Shown: positions 25,215 through 34,679 of the stretch, piece by piece | Position numbering within the stretch: position 1 is the first letter of the stretch | How the letters are laid out: the number at the start of each line of letters is the position of its first letter | Assembly (NCBI GenBank): GCA_051025295.1 | Contig: JBMGJV010000019.1 | Source of the DNA: KBS-83 sp051025295 | GTDB taxonomy: Bacteria > Acidobacteriota > Terriglobia > Terriglobales > Acidobacteriaceae | DNA: 64,000 nt | Direction: 5' to 3' (one strand) | Notes under the pieces: model-generated | Database searches by the model: none | What the model was told of the DNA's origin: nothing | The model's input: the letters and a program-made list of their open reading frames with translations, nothing else | Position numbers and translations under genes: made by a program

Positions 25215-28200
25215 CTACTTCTCGAGCCTCTTCGGGGAGAAGCTCGCATACAGAAGCGGCAGCACATACAAAGTAAGCACAGTCGCGGTCACTAATCCGC
25301 CGATGACGACGGTCGCCAGCGGCCGTTGGACCTCGGCTCCGCGCGAGGTGGAGAGCGCCATGGGGATGAACCCAAGGCTCGCCACCAGCGCGGTGATCAT
25401 GACCGGTCGCAGCCGGTCCGATGCACCGGAGCGGACCGCATCTTCAATCGAGCAGCCGTTTGTGCGAAGCGAGTTGATATGGCTCACCATGACCACGCCG
25501 TTCAGCACAGCGATCCCAAACAGTGCGATGAAGCCAACGCTGGCCGACAGATTTAGATTGATGCCGCGCAACCAGAGCGCTGCGACGCCTCCCACCAGCG
25601 CCAGCGGCACGATCAGCAGAATGAGTAGCATCTGCTTGGCATTGCGGAAGGTCGCGTACAGCAGGCCTGCAATGATCAGCAGCGACACGGGAAAGACGAT
25701 CAGCAGACGCGCCTGCGCCCGCTTCTGATTCTCATACTGCCCGCCCCACTCCAGGTGATACCCAGGTGGCATCGCTAGCTGCTTCTGGACGGCCGCCTGC
25801 GCGTCACGCACAAAGCCGCCCAGGTCGCGCCCTTCCACGTTGCTCATCACCACCACACGTCGGTGCGCCTGTTCGCGATTGATCAGGATGGGGCCACGTA
25901 CCTGGCGAATCTCAGCAACCTGGTCCAGTCTCACCAGTTCCCCGTTCGCGCTCTTGAAGGTGAGCGCCCGCAGCTGGTCCGGATCATTGCGCAGTGTTGC
26001 GGGCAGACGAAACGCAATCGGAAAGCGCTGCTCCCCCTGGATCATCTCGGACACCTGGCGGCTACCATAGAGTGACTCGATCAGTTGCTGCACGTCGCTC
26101 ACGGCCACACCGTAGCGAGCGGCCGCCGCGCGGTCGATCACGATCTGCAACTCCTCAGCGCCGGAGATCAGCTCCATCTGCGTCTCTGACGCACCCTTCA
26201 CGCCGGCGATGATGCCGCGTGCCTGCTTGCCGAGCTGCTCGAGCGTGTTCAGGTCTTCGCCGAAGATCTTCAGCGCTGCGTCTCCCCGTGTGCCGGTGAT
26301 GGTCTCGTCCATGCGCATCTCCATCGGCTGCGTGAACTCGTAGTTCACCCCGGGGAGCTTGTTCAGCTCTACAGTGATTCGGTCGGAGAGCTTTTGCTTG
26401 TCCGCCGGGCTCTCATCCTGAACTTTCTTCACATAGTTGATGTAGGAGTCCGACTCGTATTCGCCCATGGCTTCCGTCGCCAGGTCGGGGCGGCCCAGCT
26501 TCGTCGTGACGCTACGAATCTCAGGGAAGCTCATGATCGTTCCCTCGATCTGATTGCCGATACGGATCGACTCTGAAAGAGAGATGCCTGGCAGCTTCTT
26601 CGACGTGATGACGAGCGAGCCCTCATCCAGCTTTGGCATGAACTCAGTGCCGATAAACTTCAGCGAACCAAGAGCGAGCACAACCGCAATCGCGGAGACG
26701 ATCAGAATCGGCTTGCGATGGCGCTCCGCCCGCGTCAGCGACCGGGTGTAGCGTGTGCGGAGCTTGTCGAACCAGCTCTGCTTCTTCGAGTTGTTCGCGT
26801 CGTGTCCACCCTGGTTCAATTGGCGCATCCTGTGCCGCAGAGCGAAGCTGCAAAGCGTGGGCACAACGAACAGCGCCAGCAGCAACGAGCCGAGCAGCGA
26901 GGAGACCACCGTGACCGCCATGGGCCGGAACATCCGGCCTTCCAAACTCTGCAGCGTCAGAACCGGCAGGTACACCGAAATGATGATCAGCACACCGAAG
27001 ATGATCGGCCGCGCGACCTCGTGCGCAGCGCTGCGAATAATTTCCAGCAGGTGTTCATTCTCGTCCTTGTGCCCGCTTCCGACGGGATCACTCTGCTGCT
27101 TGTCCGCGCCGAGAGCCTGCTCTCCAATAACGTGCGTCGCTTCATGGTCACGCTCTTCCCTGCCGTGTGTTCCAGACTCGAGCCGATGGATGCAGTTCTC
27201 CACCATCACTACGGAACCATCGACGATCGTGCCGAAATCGATCGCGCCCAGGCTCATCAGGTTCACCGAAATCCCAAACACATCCATGCCGATGAACCCA
27301 AACAGAAGCGACAAAGGGATCGTCAGCGAGACAACAATTGCCGCTCGCCAGTCGCCAAGAAAGATGAGCAGAATGACGAGCACCAGCACCGCGGCCTCGA
27401 TCAGGTTGTGCTCCACGGTATGCGTCGTGGCATCGATCACATCACTCTGGTCGTAGAAGGACACAATCTTCGCGCCCCCTGGCAGTTGCAGATGCGCGAT
27501 CTTGTCCTTGACCTGCTGAATGAGCTTCTGCCCGTTCTCACCGCGCAGGATGATCACCATACCGCTCACCGTCTCGCCGTGCCCGTCGTTCATCACCGCG
27601 CCGTGTCGCAGCAGTGGCTCCGGCGCAATCGTGGCTACCTGATTCAGCAGTACGGGAACTCCGTTCGACGTGCTCACTACCGTGTTGCCGAGGTCTTCCA
27701 CGCTCTTGGCACGGCCGAGACCGCGGATGGTGTACTGCTGCTCTGCGTGCTCGATGTAACTCCCGCCGAAGTTGGCGTTGTTGTCCGTGACCGCCTGCAG
27801 TACATCGTGCAGCGTCAGGTTGTATCTGCGCAGCGAACCCGGATCCACCTCGATCGTGTACTGCTTCGTGAGCCCGCCCCAACTGTTGATCTCGCTCACG
27901 CCCGAGATCGTCTGCAGGGCGTAGCGAATCGTCCAGTCCTGCAACGTTTTCAATTCCATCAGGCTCAGGCGCGGCGACTGCACCGTGTACTGGTAGACCT
28001 CACCGAACGCGGTCGCCATCGGGCCCATCACGGGCTGCAGCCCCTGCGGCAGCCGCCCTTGCACCTGGTTGATGCGCTCGGAGACAAGCTGCCGCACCAG
28101 GTACTTATCCATGCTGTCGTCGAAGATCACGGTCACCATCGACAGCTCCAACTTCGACGTGGAGCGCACCATCTGCAGCTTCGGGAGGCCCATCATCGAG

Positions 28201-28409
28201 CTCTCGACGGGAAATGTGACAAGCTGCTCGACTTCCACCGGTGACATGCCCGGGCACTGCACCGTGACCACGACCTGGTTGTTGGTCAGGTCAGGAAAGG
28301 CCTCAAGCGGCAGGTGCAGCATCACCGTGATGCCACCCACGATCAGCGTCAGCAGAAAACCCAGCACCAGCCAGCGGTTATCGAGCAAAAAGTCGATGAC
28401 TTTGCCCAT
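25215..28409 (-). CDS. czcA: CzcA-type RND heavy-metal efflux pump
   Basis: This 1064-aa inner-membrane RND transporter has twelve hydrophobic helices in the usual 1+5+1+5 layout with two large periplasmic loops. Helix 4 carries DFGTIVDGSVVMVEN, close to the DFGx3DGAx3VEN signature of the divalent-cation HME-RND pumps (Zn, Co, Cd, Ni). It differs from the Cu/Ag (CusA) type, so a CzcA-like function is preferred. The start is the ATG at 28409, overlapping the last base of the adaptor gene (TGATG), so translation is coupled. After helix 4, residues about 410-455 form an unusually long, charged, His-containing insertion. It would export metal from periplasm or cytoplasm through the adaptor and outer-membrane channel encoded upstream. 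Confidence 0.93.
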   Translation of the reverse strand: MGKVIDFLLDNRWLVLGFLLTLIVGGITVMLHLPLEAFPDLTNNQVVVTVQCPGMSPVEVEQLVTFPVESSMMGLPKLQMVRSTSKLELSMVTVIFDDSMDKYLVRQLVSERINQVQGRLPQGLQPVMGPMATAFGEVYQYTVQSPRLSLMELKTLQDWTIRYALQTISGVSEINSWGGLTKQYTIEVDPGSLRRYNLTLHDVLQAVTDNNANFGGSYIEHAEQQYTIRGLGRAKSVEDLGNTVVSTSNGVPVLLNQVATIAPEPLLRHGAVMNDGHGETVSGMVIILRGENGQKLIQQVKDKIAHLQLPGGAKIVSFYDQSDVIDATTHTVEHNLIEAAVLVLVILLIFLGDWRAAIVVSLTIPLSLLFGFIGMDVFGISVNLMSLGAIDFGTIVDGSVVMVENCIHRLESGTHGREERDHEATHVIGEQALGADKQQSDPVGSGHKDENEHLLEIIRSAAHEVARPIIFGVLIIISVYLPVLTLQSLEGRMFRPMAVTVVSSLLGSLLLALFVVPTLCSFALRHRMRQLNQGGHDANNSKKQSWFDKLRTRYTRSLTRAERHRKPILIVSAIAVVLALGSLKFIGTEFMPKLDEGSLVITSKKLPGISLSESIRIGNQIEGTIMSFPEIRSVTTKLGRPDLATEAMGEYESDSYINYVKKVQDESPADKQKLSDRITVELNKLPGVNYEFTQPMEMRMDETITGTRGDAALKIFGEDLNTLEQLGKQARGIIAGVKGASETQMELISGAEELQIVIDRAAAARYGVAVSDVQQLIESLYGSRQVSEMIQGEQRFPIAFRLPATLRNDPDQLRALTFKSANGELVRLDQVAEIRQVRGPILINREQAHRRVVVMSNVEGRDLGGFVRDAQAAVQKQLAMPPGYHLEWGGQYENQKRAQARLLIVFPVSLLIIAGLLYATFRNAKQMLLILLIVPLALVGGVAALWLRGINLNLSASVGFIALFGIAVLNGVVMVSHINSLRTNGCSIEDAVRSGASDRLRPVMITALVASLGFIPMALSTSRGAEVQRPLATVVIGGLVTATVLTLYVLPLLYASFSPKRLEK

Positions 28410-29716
28410 CAGCCTTCGCCCACGCTGCCCTTCAGCAGTTCGCCCTTCACCATGAAGGCGCCATCCGTCACGATCTTCTCTCCGGACGACAAACCCTCGG
28501 TGACCTCCACCAGCCTCTGCGAATGTACGCCAAGCTTGACCGCACGGACCTGGAATGTCGTGCCATCTGCCGTGACGAATACGACGCGCAGTCCGTTCAC
28601 ATCCTGCAATGCGTTCTCTGGAACGAACACCGCAGGGCGCGTACCTGTTTCGTCGATGGCTGCGGTGGCAAACATACCTGGTCGCAGCTTCGTGCCAGGG
28701 TTTGGCACCAGGACGCGGACGGGCACAGTACGCGTCTGCGGGTCCAGTTGGTCGCCCAGCATCCGGACAGTCCCGGGGAAGCTGGTATCCGGATAACCCT
28801 GCGTCGTCACCGTGGCACGCGCGCCTCGTCGCACGCCGGGCAGATCCTTCTCGTTCACCGCCGCGCTCACCCAGACCGTCGACAGGTTCGAGACGACAAA
28901 GGCTTCCGATCCCAATGTCAGCACCTGTCCCGGCGTCGCCTTGCGCTCGATCACACTGCCGGCCGCAACAGCTCGGATGGGCACCAGTTCCTTATCGTAG
29001 AGGTGGCCCGGGATCAGTGAGGCGGGTTGCACCTGTAGCAACTCCGACAGGTGCTCGCGTTCCATGTGCACGCTGGCCTGTGCATCCGCCAGGTCCTTCT
29101 GCGCTTGCTTCAGCTCCTGCTCTGCGCGCTGCGCCTCTTCCTGGCTGGCGGCTTGTAACTGCAGCAGGTGCTGATAGCGATCGCGATTGACCTGGGCAAA
29201 TCGGACGGCCGCTGTCTGGCGATCCAACGCAGCGTAGGCCTGCGTGAGTGCGCCCTCTGTCTCGTGCACCGTGTGGCTGTGCATCCATGCCAGCGTCTGC
29301 CCTGCGCGCACCTGGTCGCCGGGAAGCACCAGCACGCGTTCTACCTGCCCGTCGAAAAGCACGCCGATATGATCGGTGTGCTTTTCGTCCATCCCCACCT
29401 GCCCCGCCACCGTCAACTGCCGGGGCACGCTGCGCACCTCAACTGCTGCAACACGGATGCCGGCCTTGCCCAAATCCTCAGGCGCGATCTTGACGCTGCC
29501 CACCGGCAACCCTGCATCGGCCTGGCCGGAACCTCCGCCTGCAGCACTGGACCTCGAGCTGGACTTGCCACTCGTGTCCGCTCCGCCGCCCGCAGTGTCG
29601 GAGCCACTTGTCTTGGCCTTCTGCCCTCCGTCGGAAGCACTACTCCCTTTGCAGCCGGTTGAAGATGCGCACACGGCGAGGCTCAGTACCAGCACGAAAT
29701 GTAAGCGGCGGCTCAT
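28409..29716 (-). CDS. czcB: RND efflux periplasmic adaptor lipoprotein (CzcB/CusB-like)
   Basis: A 435-aa membrane-fusion protein. It starts with a lipoprotein signal (VLVLSLAVCASSTGC, lipobox STGC), followed by a Gly/Ser-rich linker to about residue 70. A barrel-sandwich (lipoyl) half (GVLFDGQVERVLVLPGDQVR), a long alpha-helical hairpin (about 160-225, RAEQELKQAQKDLADAQA) and the second lipoyl half (AVAAGSVIERKATPGQVL) come next. The beta-barrel and membrane-proximal domains end near 430. The ATG overlaps the upstream TolC-family stop by four bases (ATGA). It links the pump to the outer-membrane factor; metal binding is not evident from Met or His motifs. Confidence 0.92.
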   Translation of the reverse strand: MSRRLHFVLVLSLAVCASSTGCKGSSASDGGQKAKTSGSDTAGGGADTSGKSSSRSSAAGGGSGQADAGLPVGSVKIAPEDLGKAGIRVAAVEVRSVPRQLTVAGQVGMDEKHTDHIGVLFDGQVERVLVLPGDQVRAGQTLAWMHSHTVHETEGALTQAYAALDRQTAAVRFAQVNRDRYQHLLQLQAASQEEAQRAEQELKQAQKDLADAQASVHMEREHLSELLQVQPASLIPGHLYDKELVPIRAVAAGSVIERKATPGQVLTLGSEAFVVSNLSTVWVSAAVNEKDLPGVRRGARATVTTQGYPDTSFPGTVRMLGDQLDPQTRTVPVRVLVPNPGTKLRPGMFATAAIDETGTRPAVFVPENALQDVNGLRVVFVTADGTTFQVRAVKLGVHSQRLVEVTEGLSSGEKIVTDGAFMVKGELLKGSVGEG

Positions 29717-30942
29717 GGCTGGACTCCATAACTCAGTTGCAGTCGCAGGGCTGCCTCCCGGTAGTCGGCGTAGGTACGCAGAGCGCTGACCTCCACATCG
29801 AACTCGGTCCGCTCCGCATCCAGATAGCGCAACAGGTCGACTCCGCCAATACGGTATGCCTCCGTCATCAGCTGCAGATTCTGCCGTGCCTTCGCGCGCA
29901 TATCGGGCAACAGGTCGGTGACTATTTCCTGCTCTCGCCGATAGTTCTCTTGCGCCTGCGCGATCTCGGCCCTCGCCTGCACTTCGAGCGCGAGCAGGTT
30001 ATTCCGCGCCGACCGCACACTGGCCTCCGCGCGTTCGATCTCGCCCTGGTTCCTGTTACGAAATTGCAGCGGAACCTGCAGAGCCCCGTAACCCGTGTTG
30101 TTCGCAGAGTTCCTCTTGTAGCCGCCGATTAGATCGAGGTCCGGAACGCCGTTCGCCTTCTGCAGCTTCACGTCGGCCTCAGCGGACGCTAGCGCCTCGC
30201 GCGCCTCGTCGAGGTCTGCGCGTGCCGCCAGGGCACTCTCGACGGGTACTGGCTCAACGCTTGACATCGTCTCGATGGGATCGCTCAGCTGCACGTTCTG
30301 CGCTGGGGGCCTCCCCATCTGTTTGAACAACTCCAGCCGCGCCCGCGCCGCGTCCCGCTCAGTGGAGCGCAGCGTCATCTCCAGGCGATCGCGCTCGATC
30401 TGCATGCGCAGCAGATCCACGCCGCGCATCGCTCCGGCATTCACGCGCTCCTGGTGGTAGCGCACCATCTCATCCACGGCCTGCATGTCCGCCGTCAGGA
30501 GCGTCACCATGCGCTCCAGGACTGCCGCATTCCAGTAGGCAGAGGCCACGCGGCCCGCAATCATGAACCGGGCCATCTGCTCCTGCGCGCGTGCCTGTCC
30601 CAGCCGCGCATCGGCCAATGCGATCCGTTTGTGCCGCTTGCCGTCCAGTTCAAACGTCTGGCTGATGAAGGCGTAATCCTCCGTCTGGGTCGGGAAGTCG
30701 AATTCATCCGCCCACGGCCGCCAGTCCTCCGACTGCAGAAACAGCCGAGGGTTCAATCCCAGCGCTGCCTGTCGCCGCTGGCCTCGCGCTTCATCCGTGC
30801 GCGCGGTCGCCGCCTGTGCCATCGGGGCGCTCATCGCCTCCTCGATCGCCTGATGCAGAGTCAGTTGCTGTGACTGCTGTGCCGCGCAGGGAAGAACACC
30901 AAGGCAGAGCAGCAGCAACCCCCGCCGGGCTCCCCGACTCAT
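29713..30942 (-). CDS. czcC: TolC-family outer-membrane factor of the metal efflux system (CzcC-like)
   Basis: This is the first gene of the leftward efflux operon. The ATG at 30942 gives a 409-aa protein with a signal peptide (GLLLLCLGVLPCAAQQ). The frame extends upstream to 31062 but without a signal or ribosome-binding site. Two OEP repeats of long amphipathic helices are seen at about 50-230 and 240-405, with the typical turn YRIGGVDLLRYLDAERTEFD near the C-terminus and LDEAREALASAEADVKLQ in the second repeat. It should form the trimeric outer-membrane channel for the CzcBA pump. No metal-responsive regulator lies next to the operon in this window. Confidence 0.9.
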   Translation of the reverse strand: MSRGARRGLLLLCLGVLPCAAQQSQQLTLHQAIEEAMSAPMAQAATARTDEARGQRRQAALGLNPRLFLQSEDWRPWADEFDFPTQTEDYAFISQTFELDGKRHKRIALADARLGQARAQEQMARFMIAGRVASAYWNAAVLERMVTLLTADMQAVDEMVRYHQERVNAGAMRGVDLLRMQIERDRLEMTLRSTERDAARARLELFKQMGRPPAQNVQLSDPIETMSSVEPVPVESALAARADLDEAREALASAEADVKLQKANGVPDLDLIGGYKRNSANNTGYGALQVPLQFRNRNQGEIERAEASVRSARNNLLALEVQARAEIAQAQENYRREQEIVTDLLPDMRAKARQNLQLMTEAYRIGGVDLLRYLDAERTEFDVEVSALRTYADYREAALRLQLSYGVQP

Positions 30943-31132
30943 CTCGCGCCGCGTTCTGTCGCGCGTGGCCTGTTCGCCCCCGCTTGCCCTGTGCACAGCA
31001 AGTCGGATGCGCAGGGACGGCCTTTCGCTGTTTGCCCGGGCTGGTGAGTTCGCCCGCGTCAAACGGAAAATGCGCCGCTCTCAGGTTAGCTGCGAGCCAT
31101 CACTCATGTTGCTGCTGCGGCGGCATGAGGCG

Positions 31133-33721
31133 TCAGCGGCTGTACTTGAGCGTCATCTCTGCACCTTTTCCACTGTCGACCACCGTCGCGACCATCGCCT
31201 GGCGCGAAGCGTCGTAGGTGGCAAGCGTTCCGTCGGCGCCCTCCGCTTTCATTGCCGGGCCGCCGTGCACTTCAATGCGCAGTGCCTGCCACCACGCGGG
31301 ATAGCTGCCCTCGCGCGGCGCCGCCTTCACCGTGACCGTGTCACCGCTCACATTGCAGGAGAACTGCTCCCGAAGGAACGCGCCCTTCTGGTAGTCGAGC
31401 GTCGTACCATCGTCCAGATACACGGAGCCACGGCAGGGCTGCGCGCCGCCCTCTCCGCCCTGCGGCAGATAGACCCCCAGCGTCAGCGGTCCCTGCGGAG
31501 TTTCGTTTGTGCTCTGGGTCAACGGTGCGATCGGCAGGATCGCGCCCTCCCGCACAAACACCGGCAGCACATCGACGCTGGGCTTGACGTGGAAGTCGGC
31601 CATGCGGCGCTCCATGTCCTCGCGTGCGCCGGGCTGCTCCAGATCGCGGCTGGTCAACTTCGGCAGCGGCGGCAGCTTTGCGCCGGTCCAGTAGTCGTAC
31701 CAGGTGATCGGCGGTAGTTGCACAAAGTAGCTGTCGAGCTCATCCGGATACGTCGGCGGCGCCACCAGGATGTCGGGGCCGAACAGAAATTCGCTCGGTG
31801 CATCCAGGTCGATCGGGTGCTTGTCACTGGTCGCGTCGGGGAAATCGACAAACAGTGGTCGCACGATCGGCACGCCGGTGCGCGTCATCTCTTCAGTGAC
31901 GGTGTAAAGATACGGCATCAGCCGGTAGCGCTCCTCAATGTAGCGGCGACGGATGTTCTCGGCCTCGGGCCCATGCACCCACGGCTCTTGCATCGCGGTG
32001 CCCTTCGCGGTGTGATCGCGATCGATCGGTTGGAACGCCGCCACCTCGAGCCACTTGGTCAGCAGGTCGGGCTGCGGCGTTCCGGCAAAGCCACCCACAT
32101 CGGCGCCGGCCATTGCAAAGCCGCTCAGCCCAAGGTTCTCGATCATCGGCGTCGTCAGCCGCAGGTGGTTCCAGGTGCTCGAATTGTCGCCAGTCCACGT
32201 CGCCGCGTAGCGGTGCCCGCCTGCATAGCTCGCACGCGTCATCACGAACGGCCGCTGATTCGGCGCCGCGGTCTGCATGCCCTCGAACGTCGCGCGTGTG
32301 TTCTCCATGCCGAAGATGTTGTGAATCTCCAGGTGCGTGGCGGTGCGCTTGCGGAACCCCGGCTCGTCGATGCGATGCTGCACATCATCGGGCATCGTCT
32401 TCGACGGCACCTCAAACACAGCAGGCTCGTTCATGTCATTCCAGAAGCCCGCAACGCCCTCCTTCATGAAGTCGCCGAACAGAGGGCCCCACCACGCACG
32501 TGTTTTGGCCTGCGTGAAGTCGGGAAAGACAGAAGGCCCCGGCCAGACCGCACCGGTGTAGACCGATCCATCCGGATTCTTCACGAAGTGATCACCCGCC
32601 GCGCCAGTGTCGTACGGTTTGTAACCGCTGTTGGGCAATTTCGCCACATGCAGATCGACGATCACGACCGTGTGGAAGTTCTCTTCCGCCAGGTCCTTCA
32701 CCATCTGCGCGAAGTGCGGAAACCGCTCCGTGTCTACCGTGAAGGGACGATTCTCCTTCTGATAGTCGATGTCGAGCCACAGCACGTCCGCAGGAATGTG
32801 GTCCGCGCGCAGCCGATGCGCAACGTCGCGCAACTCGGACTCCGGATAATACGAATAGCGCGACTGCTGATAACCCAGCGACCAGCGCGGCGGCAGCGGC
32901 GTGTGACCCACCAGCCACGTCCACGCGCCGAGCACCTGCTTCGGGTCCGGCCCATAGAGCACGTAGTAGTCGAGCGGGCCATCAGGCGCGGCGAAGCTCC
33001 ACGCATCGCGCTGTTCCTTGTCAAACTCCCACGACGTGCGCCAGGTGTTGTCGAGGAACAGCCCGGCGGCGCGGCCCTCGTTCATGGTCAGCACGAACGG
33101 GATCGTCTTGTAGATCGGGTCCGTCGACTCCTGAAAGCCGAACGCGTCGGTATTCCACATCGTGAACGCCTGGTTGCGGCGATCGAGCGAGCCCGGCTTG
33201 TCGCCCAGCGCGAAGTAGTGCTCGGCCGCCGGCGACACCTTCGTCACGCGATAACTCGATCCGTAATACACGAGCGGACGCCCGGGCTGGTCCTGGCTCA
33301 CGACATGGCCTTCGAGATCCGTCACCTTGAGCGCAGCGGTCCCGCGATCGACAGCGACAATCAGCTTGCCCGTCTTGAAACCGACAGCGCCGCCGCTCGT
33401 GGTCGGAGTGACCCGCACCTGCGCGGTCCGCGAGTCCGGCAGCACCGCCCAAGATGCGTCCTCCGGCAGCGAGCCCTCCCGGCCCACACGCACGCGGATC
33501 ACATCGTCACGCAGCGCCGTGATCTCGATCAGCGTGCGGCTGCTGCGCAGCCGGATGCCGTTGGGCAGCGGCTCGCTCGCCGTGATGCGATCGACCATTG
33601 CAACCGATGCAGTCGCAGCGTGAGCCGCCGGTATCACCAGCGCAGGCGTGAGGGCGCAGGCGAGCGCTGCGGTAGCAATCAGGAGAGAAGAGCAACGGCG
33701 CACTGCGGTCGGAGCGTGCAT
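31133..33721 (-). CDS. Secreted GH31 alpha-glucosidase
   Basis: An 862-aa exported enzyme. The ATG at 33721 is preferred over the upstream TTG because it starts the signal peptide (SLLIATAALACALTPALVIP, cleaved after AHA). Domains in order are an N-terminal beta-sandwich (about 30-240), a GH31 TIM barrel (about 250-600) and C-terminal beta-domains including a DUF5110-like region. GFWNDMNEPAVF carries the catalytic nucleophile Asp of the WxDMNE motif, and YAATWTGDNSSTWNHL carries the acid/base Asp. It should release alpha-linked glucose (or xylose) from oligosaccharides in the periplasm or outside. The stop lies 190 bases before the efflux operon. Upstream there is a large inverted repeat at 33761. 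Confidence 0.95.
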   Translation of the reverse strand: MHAPTAVRRCSSLLIATAALACALTPALVIPAAHAATASVAMVDRITASEPLPNGIRLRSSRTLIEITALRDDVIRVRVGREGSLPEDASWAVLPDSRTAQVRVTPTTSGGAVGFKTGKLIVAVDRGTAALKVTDLEGHVVSQDQPGRPLVYYGSSYRVTKVSPAAEHYFALGDKPGSLDRRNQAFTMWNTDAFGFQESTDPIYKTIPFVLTMNEGRAAGLFLDNTWRTSWEFDKEQRDAWSFAAPDGPLDYYVLYGPDPKQVLGAWTWLVGHTPLPPRWSLGYQQSRYSYYPESELRDVAHRLRADHIPADVLWLDIDYQKENRPFTVDTERFPHFAQMVKDLAEENFHTVVIVDLHVAKLPNSGYKPYDTGAAGDHFVKNPDGSVYTGAVWPGPSVFPDFTQAKTRAWWGPLFGDFMKEGVAGFWNDMNEPAVFEVPSKTMPDDVQHRIDEPGFRKRTATHLEIHNIFGMENTRATFEGMQTAAPNQRPFVMTRASYAGGHRYAATWTGDNSSTWNHLRLTTPMIENLGLSGFAMAGADVGGFAGTPQPDLLTKWLEVAAFQPIDRDHTAKGTAMQEPWVHGPEAENIRRRYIEERYRLMPYLYTVTEEMTRTGVPIVRPLFVDFPDATSDKHPIDLDAPSEFLFGPDILVAPPTYPDELDSYFVQLPPITWYDYWTGAKLPPLPKLTSRDLEQPGAREDMERRMADFHVKPSVDVLPVFVREGAILPIAPLTQSTNETPQGPLTLGVYLPQGGEGGAQPCRGSVYLDDGTTLDYQKGAFLREQFSCNVSGDTVTVKAAPREGSYPAWWQALRIEVHGGPAMKAEGADGTLATYDASRQAMVATVVDSGKGAEMTLKYSR

Positions 33722-33760
33722 CACTGTAGAAACCCTCAAGGTGACGTTTCAGATGGCGTT

Positions 33761-33795
33761 TGCAAGCGCGAGCGCATCACCAACTCGCGCTTGCA
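33761..33795. repeat. Perfect 12-bp inverted repeat between the TMEM175 and GH31 genes
   Basis: TGCAAGCGCGAG (33761-33772) and CTCGCGCTTGCA (33784-33795) are exact complements around an 11-base spacer. The element lies 35 bases past the stop of the leftward TMEM175 gene and 40 bases before the GH31 start. It could be the terminator of the first or an operator of the second. The GCAAGCGC half resembles LacI-family half-sites, but there is no T-run. Confidence 0.5.
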
Positions 33796-33830
33796 CTGCG
33801 GCGAGAATACTCCAGCGCCGCGCCAGCGAC

Positions 33831-34532
33831 TCACTCCTCCGCTGGCGGCACACCCGTGTACGGCGGAGCCATCGACCCGGCCTGTGTCCGCTCCCGCTCA
33901 TGCGCGTCCAGGCGATCCGCCAAGCGCTCGACCCAGAGCCCGGGAATCGCGTATAGCAGTGCGACCAGCACCACAAGCGCAAGCGACACAATTGGGCTGC
34001 GATATGCCACCGGGATCGCCACAACATAGATCAGGACCGCGGTCGCATTCTTGCGATGCGCGGCGCGGCGCAGGTTGACCAGCTCCGCTTCATTCAGATT
34101 CTGCCGCCCGATCGCCAGATCGAGCACGAAAAACATCACGCCGCAGATCATCATCGTCCCCGCATAAATCGCCGTCGGGAACGAGCTCAGCCGCGTGCTC
34201 TCCATCCACTCCGTGAAGAACGGCACCAGCGACAGGCTGAACAGCAGCGCAATGTTCGACCAGAGGATGCCCACATCCACCCGGCGCACCCGATGGAAGA
34301 GATAGTGGTGATTGATCCAGTACACCGCAACAAAGAAGAAACTAATGATGTAGCTGATAAATAACGGCCACGCATGCAGCAGGCCGCGTGGACTGTCTGT
34401 CAACGGCACCTTCAGCTCCAGCACCATGATGGTGAGGATGATGGCGATCACACCATCGGAGAAGGCCTCAAGGCGCGCCGGGGAGAGCGGCTCGTCGCCG
34501 ATCAGGCGCTGGCGGGCTGGTACGCGGTTCAT
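33831..34532 (-). CDS. TMEM175-family potassium-channel-like membrane protein (DUF1211)
   Basis: A 233-aa protein with six predicted transmembrane helices and the signature RLEAFSDGVIAIILTIMVLE at residues 20-40, matching the RxxxFSDGxxAI motif of the TMEM175 family. Bacterial members form tetrameric potassium channels with a hydrophobic isoleucine/leucine gate. Helix 3 is followed by the conserved INHHYLFHRVRRVD loop. The C-terminal tail (about 205-233) is charged. No classical Shine-Dalgarno sequence is visible before the ATG, and the gene appears monocistronic. Confidence 0.9.
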   Translation of the reverse strand: MNRVPARQRLIGDEPLSPARLEAFSDGVIAIILTIMVLELKVPLTDSPRGLLHAWPLFISYIISFFFVAVYWINHHYLFHRVRRVDVGILWSNIALLFSLSLVPFFTEWMESTRLSSFPTAIYAGTMMICGVMFFVLDLAIGRQNLNEAELVNLRRAAHRKNATAVLIYVVAIPVAYRSPIVSLALVVLVALLYAIPGLWVERLADRLDAHERERTQAGSMAPPYTGVPPAEE

Positions 34533-34679
34533 GTGGGGAGAGTATCGGCTCTGCGCGTCAACTGCGCCAGTCTTATGGACGCTTCCTCGGCTTCGCGCAT
34601 CTCGGCGTAGAATGGGTCCGCTTTGCGCGACCCTGCCCCCAAGACGCCGTGCTCACTTCGTTCATCCGAGGCTCCTTTC

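Noticed and set aside
26718..28244. Long open frame (508 codons) on the + strand opposite czcA
   Set aside because: It lies wholly antisense to a well-conserved RND pump. Its His/Arg/Gln-rich composition is what a GC-rich complementary frame produces, and no family or start signal is seen.
31718..34078. 786-codon + strand open frame across GH31 and TMEM175
   Set aside because: It crosses two clear genes and an intergenic inverted repeat in antisense, and is Arg/His-rich without domains.
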